Assembly (NCBI RefSeq): GCF_003369915.1
Contig: NC_046674.1
Span: 30,135,657 to 30,199,656, forward strand
DNA length: 64,000 nt
Direction of reading: 5' to 3'
DNA from: Drosophila miranda
Taxonomy: Eukaryota; Arthropoda; Insecta; Diptera; Drosophilidae
How positions within the stretch are numbered: position 1 is the stretch's first letter; every line of letters begins with the position of its first letter. Shown piece after piece: positions 40,210-53,400 of this stretch. A program made the translations under genes and the position numbers. Below the pieces are notes generated by a model that had not been told where the DNA came from, searched no databases, and worked only from the letters and a program-made list of their open reading frames with translations.

Positions 40210-42920
40210 GTGAGTGGCAGCGCAGCAATAATTTACCTTCGGGCAGGCGGAGCGGATCGATAAGATCATGGATTTGACAGATCTCCCACGATATCTGATT
40301 TAAAAGATAGATGTAAAAATCATATAATGTCACGATCATCCTTCGATCCTAAAATCTGCTAGACATCAGAATCGAAAGATACATAGATCCCCAGAAGGAC
40401 CACAGTGAAACCTCCTCTAAGAACAAGTGGCTATAATTCCAGCATCTTATGTACAATACAGACAAAAAATAAAGTATCCTCAAAATCAATCCTTGTTGAT
40501 AAGATATTAAGATACATTCCTTTTGATGCATCACTTGCAAAGCTACATATATGCTTTAGCAAATACACGCGTCGACATGTGCTAAACCGCCTCTTCCCCC
40601 CCACATTTCATATCATGCCTTTAACGAAGTTCCCAACAGATCTCTCATATCTTATCACAGCGGTGTGCCTGCTCTTTTACGCTACTCTTTCAAGTGGGAT
40701 TTTGTTTTTGTTTTTGTTTTTGACTGCTTCTTCCACATATACGCAGATACACAGAGATATACATATGTACATATGTATATATACTATACAGAATGCATTT
40801 ATTAATGTATGCAGGTTCATTTGTATAAAGCTAATTTCCTGTGTGATCTCAGCGCAGAGAAAAAAGCAACTAAAAACCAAATTTATCTCTCTACCACGCC
40901 ACAAGCAACTCCCGAAAACGTTTAAAAAAAGCAACAGGAAAAAACCACAGGTCATGAGTTTATGGTCACTCCAACAACAAAGACAACAACAATGTTGTGT
41001 GCTTGTGTCATAATAAATAAAATCACATTAAATGATGGTCCGATCCAATCCTATCGGATCCATCCACGAACATTCCCGAGAAATCCCGAGCGGTGGTCTA
41101 TGGGAAACGGAGAAGCACTTCCTCCATCCGTGGGAGCCAGAGGTTCGTCACCCATTCCGTATATAAATATGTCTGTATGTTTTTATATACCTCTGATCGT
41201 ATGTATATGTATATTACTCGGTATTAACACAAATGAAATAATAAATCGAACGACGACGCTGCCTGCCATAAAAATACATCTTCGGCCCACATGCCTATCG
41301 ACGCTACGACCGAAGCTGAAGAAATTAAAATATGTGCCCCGCGAGACAGCAGCAGCAGGCAGGCAGCCCCCAAACACCAGATACACAGATACAGATGCAG
41401 ATTCAGATAAGCCTGGGATGTTAAATGGGTTGCGGGGGCCGGAGTTGGAGATGGAGATGGAAATGGAGACGGAGCCAGAGCCAGACCCAGAGACAGGGAC
41501 CCAACCCAACTCTCAATCGTGGCCAACGACAGAGCAGAGCGAAGCGTCGTCGTTTTACGTAAATATTTGTATTTCATTCATGAAAAAAATCGTGATAAAA
41601 TAAAAACAAGGAAGAAAACACAACTTCCGTGGACCGATGATTTGGATACACCTTAAGATTAAAAAAAATATTATAGAGACATGTTAGTGAGTGAAATTTG
41701 AAAATTGTGAAATTTCTTAAGGCAAAATATATTAAATAGTGAACCCATTTGAATTCAAACTCTTTGAACTCATATTTCATTCTTATTCCTTGAATCACAA
41801 AACAGTTATCACCGAAAAACGATATTACTTTGCAACTGATTCAGCGCATTCACTGCATTACAGAGAGGGATGTGGGGAAATATTTTAGAGATATCGGATA
41901 CATACATCTATAAGAAATCCACTGTAATATCTGTAATGGAACACTAGAGCACAATCGCCGATACTATGTACCGAATTTGCCTGAACGAACGGATGCATTC
42001 CTTTTGAATAGTGACCACTCGCCCCGAGCGATTTACTTGTATTTTGTTCAGGGAAATGTGTCCAAGCAAATGCGTGGAATATGAATATGAATATGATGAA
42101 GATCTAAAATATTCCATTAATAAACACAGCCCGTAGATGTTATACGAATGGTTTGGTTTGAATATTCTATTGCTTAAAAACAGAAAGATCAGACAGATGA
42201 GCTGTTTTCTTTTGCCAGTCTTTAAAGGGCAAAATAAGTTGTCAGAAGTGGTCGAAAGAGTGGGATCGCTGGAAGAAAGGGTATACAACACTCAAACAAA
42301 CACTCGTTGTTCCACCTCCATGTGCCTATGGGTATTCATTCGTATGGGTGAGTGCCAGTGCCAGTGCCAGTCCGACTGCGACTGCGACTGCGACTGCAGG
42401 CGAGTGTGTGTTTTTGAATGAAACTACAGGCAACGCGTCGCAAAACATACTCATACTCGTATGACGTATGAATGGAGCAAGCTAGAGCTACCAGCTAAGG
42501 GGCCTGACTCTGCTCTGCTTTGCTTTACTTTGGCATGGTCTGGTCGAGTCGAGTCTGTGCCTAGTCTGGGCATGGATCATGGAGCATGGAGCATGCAGCA
42601 TTGGGGCATAAGGTCTGGTGGGCGTACAAATTGCTTTTGGCTTTAGGCTAGAGACAAAGTGAAATCGGAAATTTGCCAGTTTGCAGCCAAAAGAGGGTTT
42701 TTTTGGTTCTTGGTTGTTTAGGATGATTCTCTACGGATATAGATATGTGGATGTGGAAGTGGAAGAAAAGGGGAGGAGGAAGAGCCATCTGTCTAGTAGA
42801 TTGGGTCTTAATTTGGCCTTTGATTGGCAACAAATATTTATCACTGAAAAGCAATCCGATCATCGATGGATCCCATGAATGACCAAAAATAAAAAAGCAA
42901 AAAACCGCCCAAAAGAAAAA
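40210..42920. other. Presumed ADAMTS intron 1, part 1: no gene recognised
   Basis: AT-rich with patches of simple sequence: GGAGATGGAAATGGAGACGG-type hexamers at 41440-41500, and (TGCCAG)4(GACTGC)4 at 42352-42397. Frames over 200 codons at 40405 and 40962 are compositionally random and contain the repeats, so I do not call them. Confidence 0.5.
42352..42397. repeat. (TGCCAG)4(GACTGC)4 hexanucleotide microsatellite
   Basis: Two adjacent six-base repeats, read directly. They yield a Cys-Gln/Cys-Asp frame that is an artefact. Confidence 0.9.
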
Positions 42921-42924
42921 TTAA

Positions 42925-43604
42925 ACGAGCAGAAACATTGTGAGCCGCGGTAAGTGCCGCGACTCTACTTTATATCCGGTACTCAGTCAGTATTGATGTA
43001 TGTGAGCTTATTATTTATATAATTTAAGCAATATATTTATATTTGTAGGTCGTCTGGTATCGCTGTTTGCTCTTACCGTTTGCGAAATTTCTATATATTA
43101 GATTTTATCTGTAAACATTTTTATGTACATATATTTTTTAAATCTGTCTCTTTTGTTATATTTTCACACTAACACCAAGCGTTTTATTCGCTCACTTCCA
43201 CCAGATCATGCACATTGAACGAGATAGAGTTTGTGTGTGAAAGAGACAGACAGAGAGAGATTCTTTGATTCGTTCATTCTGGCTATCAGATCAGATCTAA
43301 TCCAGCTTCGGCACTCTGGTAAAAATGGTCATTCTCTATTATTTTTAAATTTTGAAATATACTTGTTAGTGTGATATGAGAAGAGTTTTGATACAAAATC
43401 TAATTTTTTCTCTGAGCCTCTGAGATCTAGGCGTTCATGAATTCGGACGGACGGACAGGCCGACATGGCTATATCGAATCGGCTATAGATGCTGATCGAG
43501 AATATATATACTTTATGGGGAATACTTCCTTCTGGCTGTTGCACACATCCACTTCCACTACAAATCTAATGTAACCCCATACTCTTTGAGTGTCGGGTAT
43601 AATA
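42925..43604 (+). mobile_element. INE-1/SGM-like element
   Basis: Begins 'cgagcagaaacattgtgagc' with 'tatccggtactcagtcagta' and ends 'gagtgtcgggtataat'. Contains 'gacggacggacaggccgaca', 'atcggctatagatgctgatc' and 'atatactttatgggg'. Shorter than the 17.7 kb copy because of internal deletions. Confidence 0.8.
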
Positions 43605-46600
43605 AGGACTAATCTGAACAAAAAGAGATAACGAATTGGATAAAGATAATGGAAAGATGGCTCGAAAAGTGAGTTTATGTTATGGTATCCCCATAGGGAA
43701 GCAACTCCCTCTCGTTTCTCTACCTTGATATTTTCTCAGTCAAATGCAGTGCCAGCGATGCACAACGAATGAATCGAACGATCGGACCATCCATTGATCA
43801 TCGATCATCGGATGCAGACGAAGACGAAGGCAATGCAACTGGAAGGAGGAGACGAGCCAACGGAACGGAGAGATGCAGATGGAGGGGTAAATGGTAGAGG
43901 GAGACAGTTTGCAGGCGGCGCTGCAATCATTGGCTGACATTCATTTAATGGAGGGAGCCGTAAGGCGACGGCGGCGGCGGCGGCGGCTGTGATTGATTGA
44001 TTGATTGATAATTAAAAGTGGCGCCTGGCCCCGCCATCCCAAGAAGAGGCACTGCAGCATAATGAGAAAGACAGACAGACATAGAGCGGTCTGACGATCA
44101 TGTGGCGCTTGCTAATTTCTACCTCTGCCGGAAACTCTTTCAAGTTACGCCGCGAATTGAAATTCTATTCTGTTCGCAGAATAAATACTGAAACAGGAAT
44201 GAGAATGGTAATGGGGAATGGGAATAGAAGAACGGTCACCAGATTGAATCGGGTTTCGGGTGCGAATGGGAATTTTTGAATGTCCACGATATTTTACGAT
44301 CATCATTATTATGGCCATTTGGGGGGTTTGGGGAACGGCACCTGTGCCGCTGGCGCCATCGCCAAGGTCATTGGCGTTGACGGGTATGCTCTTTTCTCCC
44401 GTCTGTGGATGGAAAGTTCTCTTGAGTTTGGGATTGTGTTTGTCACTCGCTGAAGGAAGAAACTACAGAAGGAACCTTTGAAGTGTATCCCTCTATCTTT
44501 TTTTGCGTTATGCGGCAGCGCCCCTCGGTCGGCCGGTTTGGCTTCAATGCAAAATAAGCCTCTTTCTTATTTTTTTGCAGGGTATGCATAAACCTTCTTT
44601 TCCCTTTCTTTTGGTTTCTCTGAAAGATGTCTGCTTCTCTTTTTTTGCTTATTTTTTTCTCTGTTTGCAAAAGTCAGCGTTTGAAGCTAATGAGCTTTTG
44701 TTTAATTTTATTAATGGAATTGCCAACATTTATCATAAATTACAAACCGTGATCGTGATAACAGCCGATCTGCCGTTGACTGCGTCAATCTTTTGAATAA
44801 CTAAGTTGTCTTCTTGTTGCTGCTTCGATTGTCGAACAGACAGACTAAGCGGCAGAGAGTGCTGCCGACTGTTGCTGTGTCTCTGCGGGAAATACCACCT
44901 GCAGAGGTGGGCGTTACGATTCTGGTGTACACGAGTAAACCTTGCCTTGAGCTAAGATTATAGAACATATAATTGTAAAGGATAAATTTGAGTTAAGATT
45001 TTCAGCTCTAAAGGCAACGTTATCTAACGAAGAGAGTCAGGGCGTAACCTTATGGCGATGCAGAAGCGTCTGCCTCTTTGCCACGACAGGACACGACAAG
45101 CTATAAATTGCCTTCGGCTCTGTAGCCGAGGTTAACCTAATTTCAAATCCACCCCTTTTGACATTTTCAATTTAATTTTTAAAATAAACTTGAATGTTCC
45201 GCCTCAGAGGAAGAACTATCGAAAAAGTACTACGGAAATGCTAACCAAATTTGTTACTAGGGGATGGAAGGAATATTACGCCTAAAGCTCTAAAATTTTA
45301 GTTGAGAATGATCCTTATACTTACATTCACATTCTTGTACAACAGTATGGTTCTCAAACAGGGTACAACCTATTACCAAAACGAGTAAACATGTCTAGCA
45401 CGAAAAAAACCGGTAAGGTTCTTTTTGTTGTGACCCATAATATATACATAGGTAGACTCGTACCATTCGAGACTGTCATGTGATGCTGGAGGATGCAGTG
45501 CAGCAGTAGAGCAGCTGCTGGGTGCTGACATGCTTCTTGGTTTCTTGCATCGTGTGTGGAACTCCTTTTTGTGTGATTCCTCTAACGAATACACCAAACC
45601 TAACGGTTTTTAATCAAAAAGAATGAGCCTGTGCTCGCAGGGGCTACACCATATATTTGACGCTGTAGAGCAGGGCGCCAGCGATAGCATACGAAAGTAT
45701 TATAACTCAACATCTTGTAAGTGCAAAAAAACAAAAAAAATATATAAAAAAACCCAACAAACCTATTTACCGAACATTTCCCTAAAATTATATTCATTGC
45801 TGACACCTCAGCCAAACTGGCCGGCAAATATCCTCTTATTTACACCCAAACCCCTTCAAAGCAAACCTCCAATTCAAAAATCCTGACCTCCACATAAAAA
45901 GACTACCTGGTTTCAACAAATGCTCAATCTCTCCCCCACAAACTCATACTTCAAACACAATAGCCTAAAAAGAAGGCAGCAAGGCATCTGATAAAAATGT
46001 ATATAATTAATAGAACTGATATCGAACAACTTGGACTATTTTATCAGGAGATTTCTATTTACAAAAACTAACAGCCAGACTCCAGTTTTCCCTTTCACAA
46101 AAGTTTTCCGATTTACTTTTGAAATCACATAAATTGGTGCTCCCGGTTTCACATTCCGCAAGATTTTTTCGTTTTCAAAACGAGAACATTTTCCTCGACG
46201 AAATGAAAATTAAACGGCTTTTTAAACAACAAAATGAATCATAATTGAAAAAGGAAAAAATAGATGACTCATTGATGCATTAATATTAACTTGACACCAT
46301 TACCAGGCCAATTTAGCTTGTGCCTTTATAAATAAAAACTCATATTTGGCTCGGATATAATTGGTCAGAGCAACAACACTTTTCGTTTTCGTGCAAACAG
46401 CTCACGCAACCAGATTTGGCTTTCAGAACGTTGCCAAAAAATACATTTGTGCACATAACAGCACATGCTAGCTTTCAAAGGACAGCACCTCGGTTTAATT
46501 TCGAGGAAATTGTGGTCAAAAATTAATTGAATTCGATTGGTCGGAAATTGTATTCAAAACTTCGGCCTTCGGACTTTAGTGTTCGTTTTATTGTTTTTGC

Positions 46601-46685
46601 TTTAGCTCTTTGTGCCTATCTTTCGTGTTTCTGTTACTATTGTTACTGCCTCTATCGCTGTCTTTCTTTTGTATATTCTTATACA
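43605..46685. other. Presumed ADAMTS intron 1, part 2: no gene recognised
   Basis: Includes (GGC)n at about 43967-43986 followed by (TGAT)n at about 43990-44008. No coding exon is supported. Confidence 0.5.
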
Positions 46686-46686
46686 T

Positions 46687-46797
46687 ATGTATATATACTT
46701 TATGGGATCGGAAACGCTTCCTTCTGGCATCTACACACATCCACTTCCACCACAAATCTAATACACCCCTATGCTTTTGACTATCGGGTATCAAAAG
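46687..46797 (+). mobile_element. INE-1/SGM-like element, 3' end fragment
   Basis: 'tatatatactttatgggatc', 'ggaaacgcttccttctgg', 'acatccacttccaccacaaa' and 'ctatcgggtatcaaaa' match the 3' end of the family. Confidence 0.75.
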
Positions 46798-46909
46798 GCA
46801 GATGTACAAAAAAGTTTAAAGATAAGTGAAAACAGGTAGAATAATTCATACAAATCTCCAAAACGTTTCTACCGATTTTTCTGAACGTTTTGTTTGGCAA
46901 AAAATCGTT

Positions 46910-47034
46910 TCGTCCTTTTGCGAACAGCGATACCAAAAGACATTTAAATAAGCTTAAATATAGACTAACTGAATACCGGGTATAAAAGTAGAGCCCCGAC
47001 CTATGCCGCGGCTCACAACGTTTCCGTTCGTTCC
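46910..47034 (-). mobile_element. INE-1/SGM-like element, 5' end fragment
   Basis: 'accgggtataaaagtagagc' followed by 'gccgcggctcacaacgtttc' and 'cgttcgtt' is the family's 5' end in inverse orientation. 'gcgaacagcgataccaaaag' at about 46920 is an internal segment of the element. It lies about 240 bp upstream of the ADAMTS exon acceptor. Confidence 0.65.
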
Positions 47035-47271
47035 TGAGGCGGTCTTTGAAAGCACGCCGCCCCTTTCAACTCCTCCCACTTTAATATACCCTTAATATCT
47101 CGATTGGATTCGATATCTCAACCTTCTATATCTCTCCTTCACCTCCTCCTCCACAAGATCTGAAACGCTAGGAGCCATAGAAGGAGCTTATTTTTACTTC
47201 AGGCTCTACCTAAGTGTATCCTTTTCATTTTACAATAAATGATTGACATTAAACCAGAATTTCCATTGCAG

Positions 47272-47480
47272 ATTGATCTCGAACCTAGCCAGGACTTTGG
47301 AACACCTGGACTCTGTAGACCCCGGATAACAGATTAGCCTGAATCTACGCGGGCGTATAATGCGATCGCTGCCATGCTGCTGAGACACCGCCTGGACAAC
47401 GGCTAAGGGCTAAGAGGAGGAGACTTCAAATAGCGAAAGGAGCCTACCAAAAGGCGACACACAACATTCGACGCACAAGG
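47272..47480 (+). other. 5' UTR part of the first coding exon of the ADAMTS gene
   Basis: Begins after the acceptor TTCCATTGCAG and runs to the ATG at 47481. No long upstream ORF is present. Confidence 0.5.
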
Positions 47481-50400
47481 ATGCCGAGCCTTGGCCTGAC
47501 CACGCTGCTCTTTCTGTGGCTGGTCCTGGAGGCAGAGGCAGATCCCAACGGATCATTCGTAGTTGAAGAAGCAACCACAAGCATCAGTCCCAGTACCAGT
47601 CTCTTTGGCATCCACACGGACGAGCTGATGACAGGGCAGGGGGAGCTGGTGGTGCCACGGCGCGTATACCCCGACGGCGCCTTCATGACGCACTCTCTGG
47701 AGTATGCTCACGATCGGGATCACCGCCGTCATCGACAGCGCCGTGGCCTGGAGGATCAGGAGCAGGATGAGGCGGATCTGCATCTGCAGCTGCCACTGCA
47801 AAATGAGACGCTGCACCTGGAGCTCACGTAAATATCAGCGATCAAAATGATCCGGATATCCACCCAATCTTCAAATATTCGATTGCAGACCCCACAACTA
47901 CTTTCTGGCCCCCCATTTGGTGGTGGAGCGACACCGTCGGGACCTGCGCACGCGCTCGTCCCTGTCCGAGAATCATTTGAACTGCCACTTTCACGGCAAG
48001 GTGCGGGGCCAGCCGTCGTCCAATGTGGCCATCTCTACCTGCTCGGGGCTGGTGAGTAAACCAGAAACCTCTTGTGGTTTGTTTCAATATCGAAAGCGTC
48101 TGTTCCTCTCTTTAGGCAGGTCACATACGGACTGCCAGCAATGAGTACTTCATCGAGCCCTCCAAGCAGCATGAGCCGCATCCAGAGCACGGTCATCCGC
48201 ATGTGATGTTTCAGCGATCCTCCGTAAAGCCCAAGCAACAGCCTGGAAGAAAAGAAAACAATCGACAAAGAGGAGGAGGAGGAGAAGGAGCTGTGGCAGG
48301 CTTAGCGATCAGCAATTGCGGCACTCGAGAGCCCAGACGGCGCATGGAGACCCGATTGGAGTGGCAGGCCAGGGGCAAGGTGAAGATCCAGGGGGGGCGT
48401 CAGATACGTCGCCATCACCACGCACACGGACATCGGGGGCGCCAGCAACAGCAGCTCCATCGCCGGCAGCATCGTCGCCATCGCCACCACCAGCCGCCGC
48501 ACACGAAATTCAAGTACGAGACGCACTCCCAGGGTCAGGGACAGGGGCACAAGCAGAAGCGCTCCATAAGCAGCCCTAGACATGTGGAAACGCTTATTGT
48601 GGCCGATGCCACAATGACAGCCTTCCACAAGGACCTCAATGGCTATCTGCTGACGATCATGAACATGGTATCGGCGCTGTACAAAGATCCCAGTATCGGC
48701 AACTCCATTGAGATTGTTGTGGTGCGCATCATACGGCTGGACGAGGAAGAGTCCGAACAGCAGCTAAATCTCACACAGAATGCTCAGAAGAATCTCGATC
48801 GTTTTTGCAGGTAAACGTTTGTTTTAGACTCATTTGGGGAATACTTTAATTCTGTATCCTTTTTCGCTCTACAGCTGGCAGCACAAGCTGAACAAAGGAA
48901 GCGAAAAGGATCCGCACCATCACGATGTCGCCATTCTGATTACGAGGAAGAACATTTGCGCCAACAACTGCATGTAAGTGCTGCACACAGATACACAGAT
49001 CCACATCCAGGGAGTGATCCATGCGTTTCATTCTCCTCGTAGGACCCTAGGCCTGGCTAACGTTGGAGGGATGTGCAAGCCAAAGCAGTCGTGCAGCGTC
49101 AATGAGGACAATGGCATCATGCTGGCCCACACGATCACCCACGAACTAGGGCACAAGTAAGTCCCCCGTGACGACCGACCCCTCACGACAGCAGACAGAC
49201 CAGATCGGTAGTCGTCGGCATGACCGGTGCCACCTGCGGCGCCAGACATTGGCCAATGGCGCAACAGATCCAGCGGCCAACGCATCGACCCCCAGGCCTT
49301 CAGCCTTATGGCCAGCCCATTTCGTTTAAAGAATGAATTGAAGCCAGGCAGCAGCAACAGCCCCGCACCCAAAACGGAAACGCAGCCAAAAAGAACGGCC
49401 AATGCGATGCAGTCGAAACTGCCGATACCCTTTCAAGAGCTCAAGATTTAGCATTGGATTATTATTATAAAATAGATTTTGATTCGAATTTTGAGCTAAA
49501 AACATATCGCTTAGAGAATTCTATATGATACAGAAATCATATTCTTTCTGGTTTTCACTCAAATATGTTCAGGAAAAGCTTACTCTCAGACAGATATAGG
49601 GCTCATCCCGTCTTCCGGTTATTCTGATGAAGTAAGTGTCAGCTATCTTTCATACCCTTTGAAAAGGTATCGAATGCCAGCAGCAAAAACTAAGTGAACA
49701 CGGCGGATGCTTTGACACCTGCGTGCGTGTTGTGACAATGATCGCCTGCGTTGCTCACGCCCACAGTTTACCAGTGCCAGTCAGCAGCACTGTCCCCCCT
49801 GTTTCTTTCCCAATTTAAACTTAATTAGTCTCGAGGCGCAACGCCAGCGACAGAGACACAAATCAGGGGGCAATCATCGGAGTAGCTTAGAGAGCCAGGG
49901 ATGAGTGGTACCAATCACTGTTTTCCCCTCAGTCACTGCTTAGAGCGGCTTTGAATTGAGGTTTTAATACCATTTTTTATTCTTAAAATAGACAGTGACT
50001 CCTTAAAGCCCCTCGCTTTTAAAAAGATCTGAAATATCAATGACAGCAAGATGGAAACTCATCCACAGATATATTAGAGAACCAAGACTTTGATATCTTT
50101 TGTTTCTATCTCTATTTTCGGTTAGTCCGTTATAAAAACTTAGGCGTTCAGAAGGACACCTATCCATTTTCCGTAATCAGTTGAACTTTGAATATGGAAT
50201 TGTTGTACCCAAAGTGATTCACAGTGATTCCCCACAGACTACTGTCGCACCGCTATCGCGTCGCTTAGCTTCTCGTTATGTGTTGGTGGAGCAGTGTCTC
50301 TGTCCGGTTTCGTTTGGGGCTTATCTGGTTTGAGCACACACATTCGCATTCACATTCATTCAGATTCAGATTCAGATTCGGTGTGTGCACGGTGTTCGTG

Positions 50401-53400
50401 CCAAGTGGATTTGTTGTAAAACGCCTTTTAAGCGCAGCCAAGTGCCCGTCAGTCAGTCTAGCGTGATCACCGTCCGCGATTGACTCAACCCGAACACAAG
50501 TCGGAACAGTCGCATAACCCGCCGCCCGCGGCTCAATCGTCATCCAGTTCCAGAGGCGGTACCCTCTCTGCTACCGTCTGGTTTCTGGATTGATATGATC
50601 TGTATCTCTTATAATATGTATATTCTAGATATGTATGAATCTATCTGTAAAAATGTGAACACCAGGTCATAGCTGCTTTAGGAAGAATTTGACGCATCCA
50701 TTTCTAGTCCTTCAAAGAAAAAAAACTGAAACGAGCGGCAACGTTGTGAGCCGTAGCAAAGGCCGCGGCTCTACTTCATACGCGGTACTCAGTCAAAGTG
50801 GCTCCCCTCCGCTTCACCAAGAATATATACTATACTTTATGGGCTCGGAAACGATTTGTTCTATGTGTTGCATAAATCCACTTACCCCCATACTCTTTGA
50901 GTATGTCAGAAAAGTACCAACTACATTTTCTAAGTACATATATCCGTATCTAATCACCAAAAAGGGTATTTGGATATCTGTTTGCTTTACCTCTGGATTG
51001 GATCGATAGTTGTGTAAGTGTTGGCCCGCCTGGAATCCCCCGTCAATGAGGTGGAACAATAGGCGGTACGTCGCCACGGGCCGGTGTTTTGCTTTTCACG
51101 GTTTGTTTTGGTTTTCATTGTTGCTGCCACTTCGCTCGGATACACGTATATCTGTAGTATCCGTATGTCTCCCTTGATTGGATAAATTTATTTTTCTAAT
51201 AATCAGGTTTTTGACTACTGATTGGAGCAGGGGCTGGTTGTAGGAGAAGTAAGAGGAGGTGCTTACAACTTTGTATTAGCCATTAGCTTCACGCGATCAA
51301 ACCGAATTTGATTTTGTTTCCCTACGAGCATTTCTCTACATATGTGTACACTATGTGACCTTTGTATTTCCTTAGATTATAGATCTTTTAGATCTTATAC
51401 ATCTCTTCAATTCCGTTCTTTGGATTCTTGAATCCTACTGCTGCTATCAGATGTTGATTCACTTTTAACTACTTCTTCCTTTATTCTTTTTCCATTCTCA
51501 GCTTTGGCATGTTCCATGACACGGCCAAGATCGGCTGCCATCCCCGGGTGGGGCCCATTGTCCATATCATGACGCCTACCTTTGGAGCGGACACGCTGCA
51601 GGTTTGCTGGTCAAACTGCAGCCGCAAGTACATAACGCATTTCCTCGAGTAAGTAGAAGCTAGTAGATACCGGCGATCCTGATCCTGATTCTGAATGTGC
51701 ATATATTTTGACTATTTTTTTAGCCAGGGCCTAGGCGAGTGCCTCGACGATCCGCCAACGCCGCTGGACGAGTACAACTATACGGGCGAACTGCCCGGGG
51801 CGAGATACAATGCACGCGGCCAGTGTCGGATGCAGTTCAACCTGACCACCGACAGCGAGGTGGGCGCCTGCTCCGCCCCGCATGAGTTCTGCTCGACGCT
51901 GTGGTGCCGCGTGAACGGCGAGTGCGTGACCAATATGCGGCCCACGGCGCCTGGTACCAGCTGCGGACGGAACAAGTGGTGCCAGAACGGCAAGTGTGTG
52001 CGCCGCGAGGAGCTGGCGGCCGTCAACGGAGGCTGGGGCAACTGGAGCGAGTGGAGCGAGTGCTCGCGCAGCTGCGGGGGTGGCGTTTCCACGCAGCAAC
52101 GGGAATGCGACTCCCCGGTGCCGGCCAACGGTGGCGTATTCTGTATTGGGGAGCGTAAACGGTACAAGATCTGCCGCAAGCGGCTCTGTCCAGAGCAGGA
52201 GCCGAGCTTCCGGGCCCAGCAGTGCGCGCGCTACGACAACGTTAGCTACCAGGGGGCGACCTACAAGTGGCTGCCCTTCTTCGACAAAAGTAAGATAGGA
52301 ATGGAAGTGGGAATCCCCACCAAGATCGATTGATAATCGCTTGATCTCTTTGCAGAAAACCCCTGTCGACTGTTCTGCAGCGATGTGGACGACACGATCA
52401 TCGCCAACTGGGGTGAGACGGTGCTGGACGGAACGCCCTGCACACTGGGGACCAACAACATGTGCATCGACGGCATCTGCAAGGTAAGGTAGGCGACGAT
52501 CGATCCCCGAGCGGGATCGAGCGGTCCTTATTCGTATGTCGCGCTACTTCGCAAACCCTGCTTCAAACCCCGATCAATTAAACGAGCATTTCATCCAGAA
52601 AGTTGGTTGCGATTGGATCGTTGACTCGGACATGCAGGACGATCGTTGCGGTGTCTGTGGCGGTGGTGGCGATCAGTGCAAACCAGTGAGGGACACCTAC
52701 GAGGAGCCGTTTAGCGCCAAAGATGGTGCCTACGTAGAGATTGTCAGCATACCGTCACGCGCCCGCCACATTCTCATCAGGGAGCAGGCCAACTCGCCCC
52801 ACTTCCTTGCCATCGGCATGTCCCAGAGTCCAGAGAAGTTCTACCTGAATGGCGACAGCCTGATCTCCATGCCCGGCGAATTCGAGATCGCCGGCGCCGA
52901 GAGCCTCTACGATCGCATAGACGAGCAGGAGACCATCAAAATACCTCAGCCCATACAGCATTCCATATCGGTTTACGTAAGTGAAATCATTCCAAAGAGA
53001 CGGAAGGATTTTGATCCTCCCCCATCCACAGGCGATCGTTCGCGGCAACGAAAGCAATGCAGGCATCTACTATGAGTTCACGCTGCCCCCGTTTAATGCT
53101 AGCGCTGGACGACAATATCTTTGGCGCCTGAGCAACTGGACCGTATGCTCGGCCAGCTGCGGTGGAGGTGTCCAGCATCGGGAACCAATTTGCCTCGATA
53201 ATGGCAAGGGTAAGCCCACTTCCTCCTCCTGCACTTTTTAAAAGCGTTTCTTGATTCCATTCTTCATGAATTTCAGTGCTTATCGACAAGTTGCCGTGCT
53301 GGACGCATGCGAAGAACAAGCGGCCGCTCCGCCAGACACGCTCCTGTTCAGAGCAGCAGTGTCCGGCCCACTGGTGGCCGGGTCCCTGGCAGTTCTGTCC

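Noticed and set aside
40962..41603. 213-codon plus-strand frame in the presumed ADAMTS intron 1
   Set aside because: Contains a GGAGAT/GGAGAC hexamer repeat giving (EMEME)n, and is otherwise random in composition.
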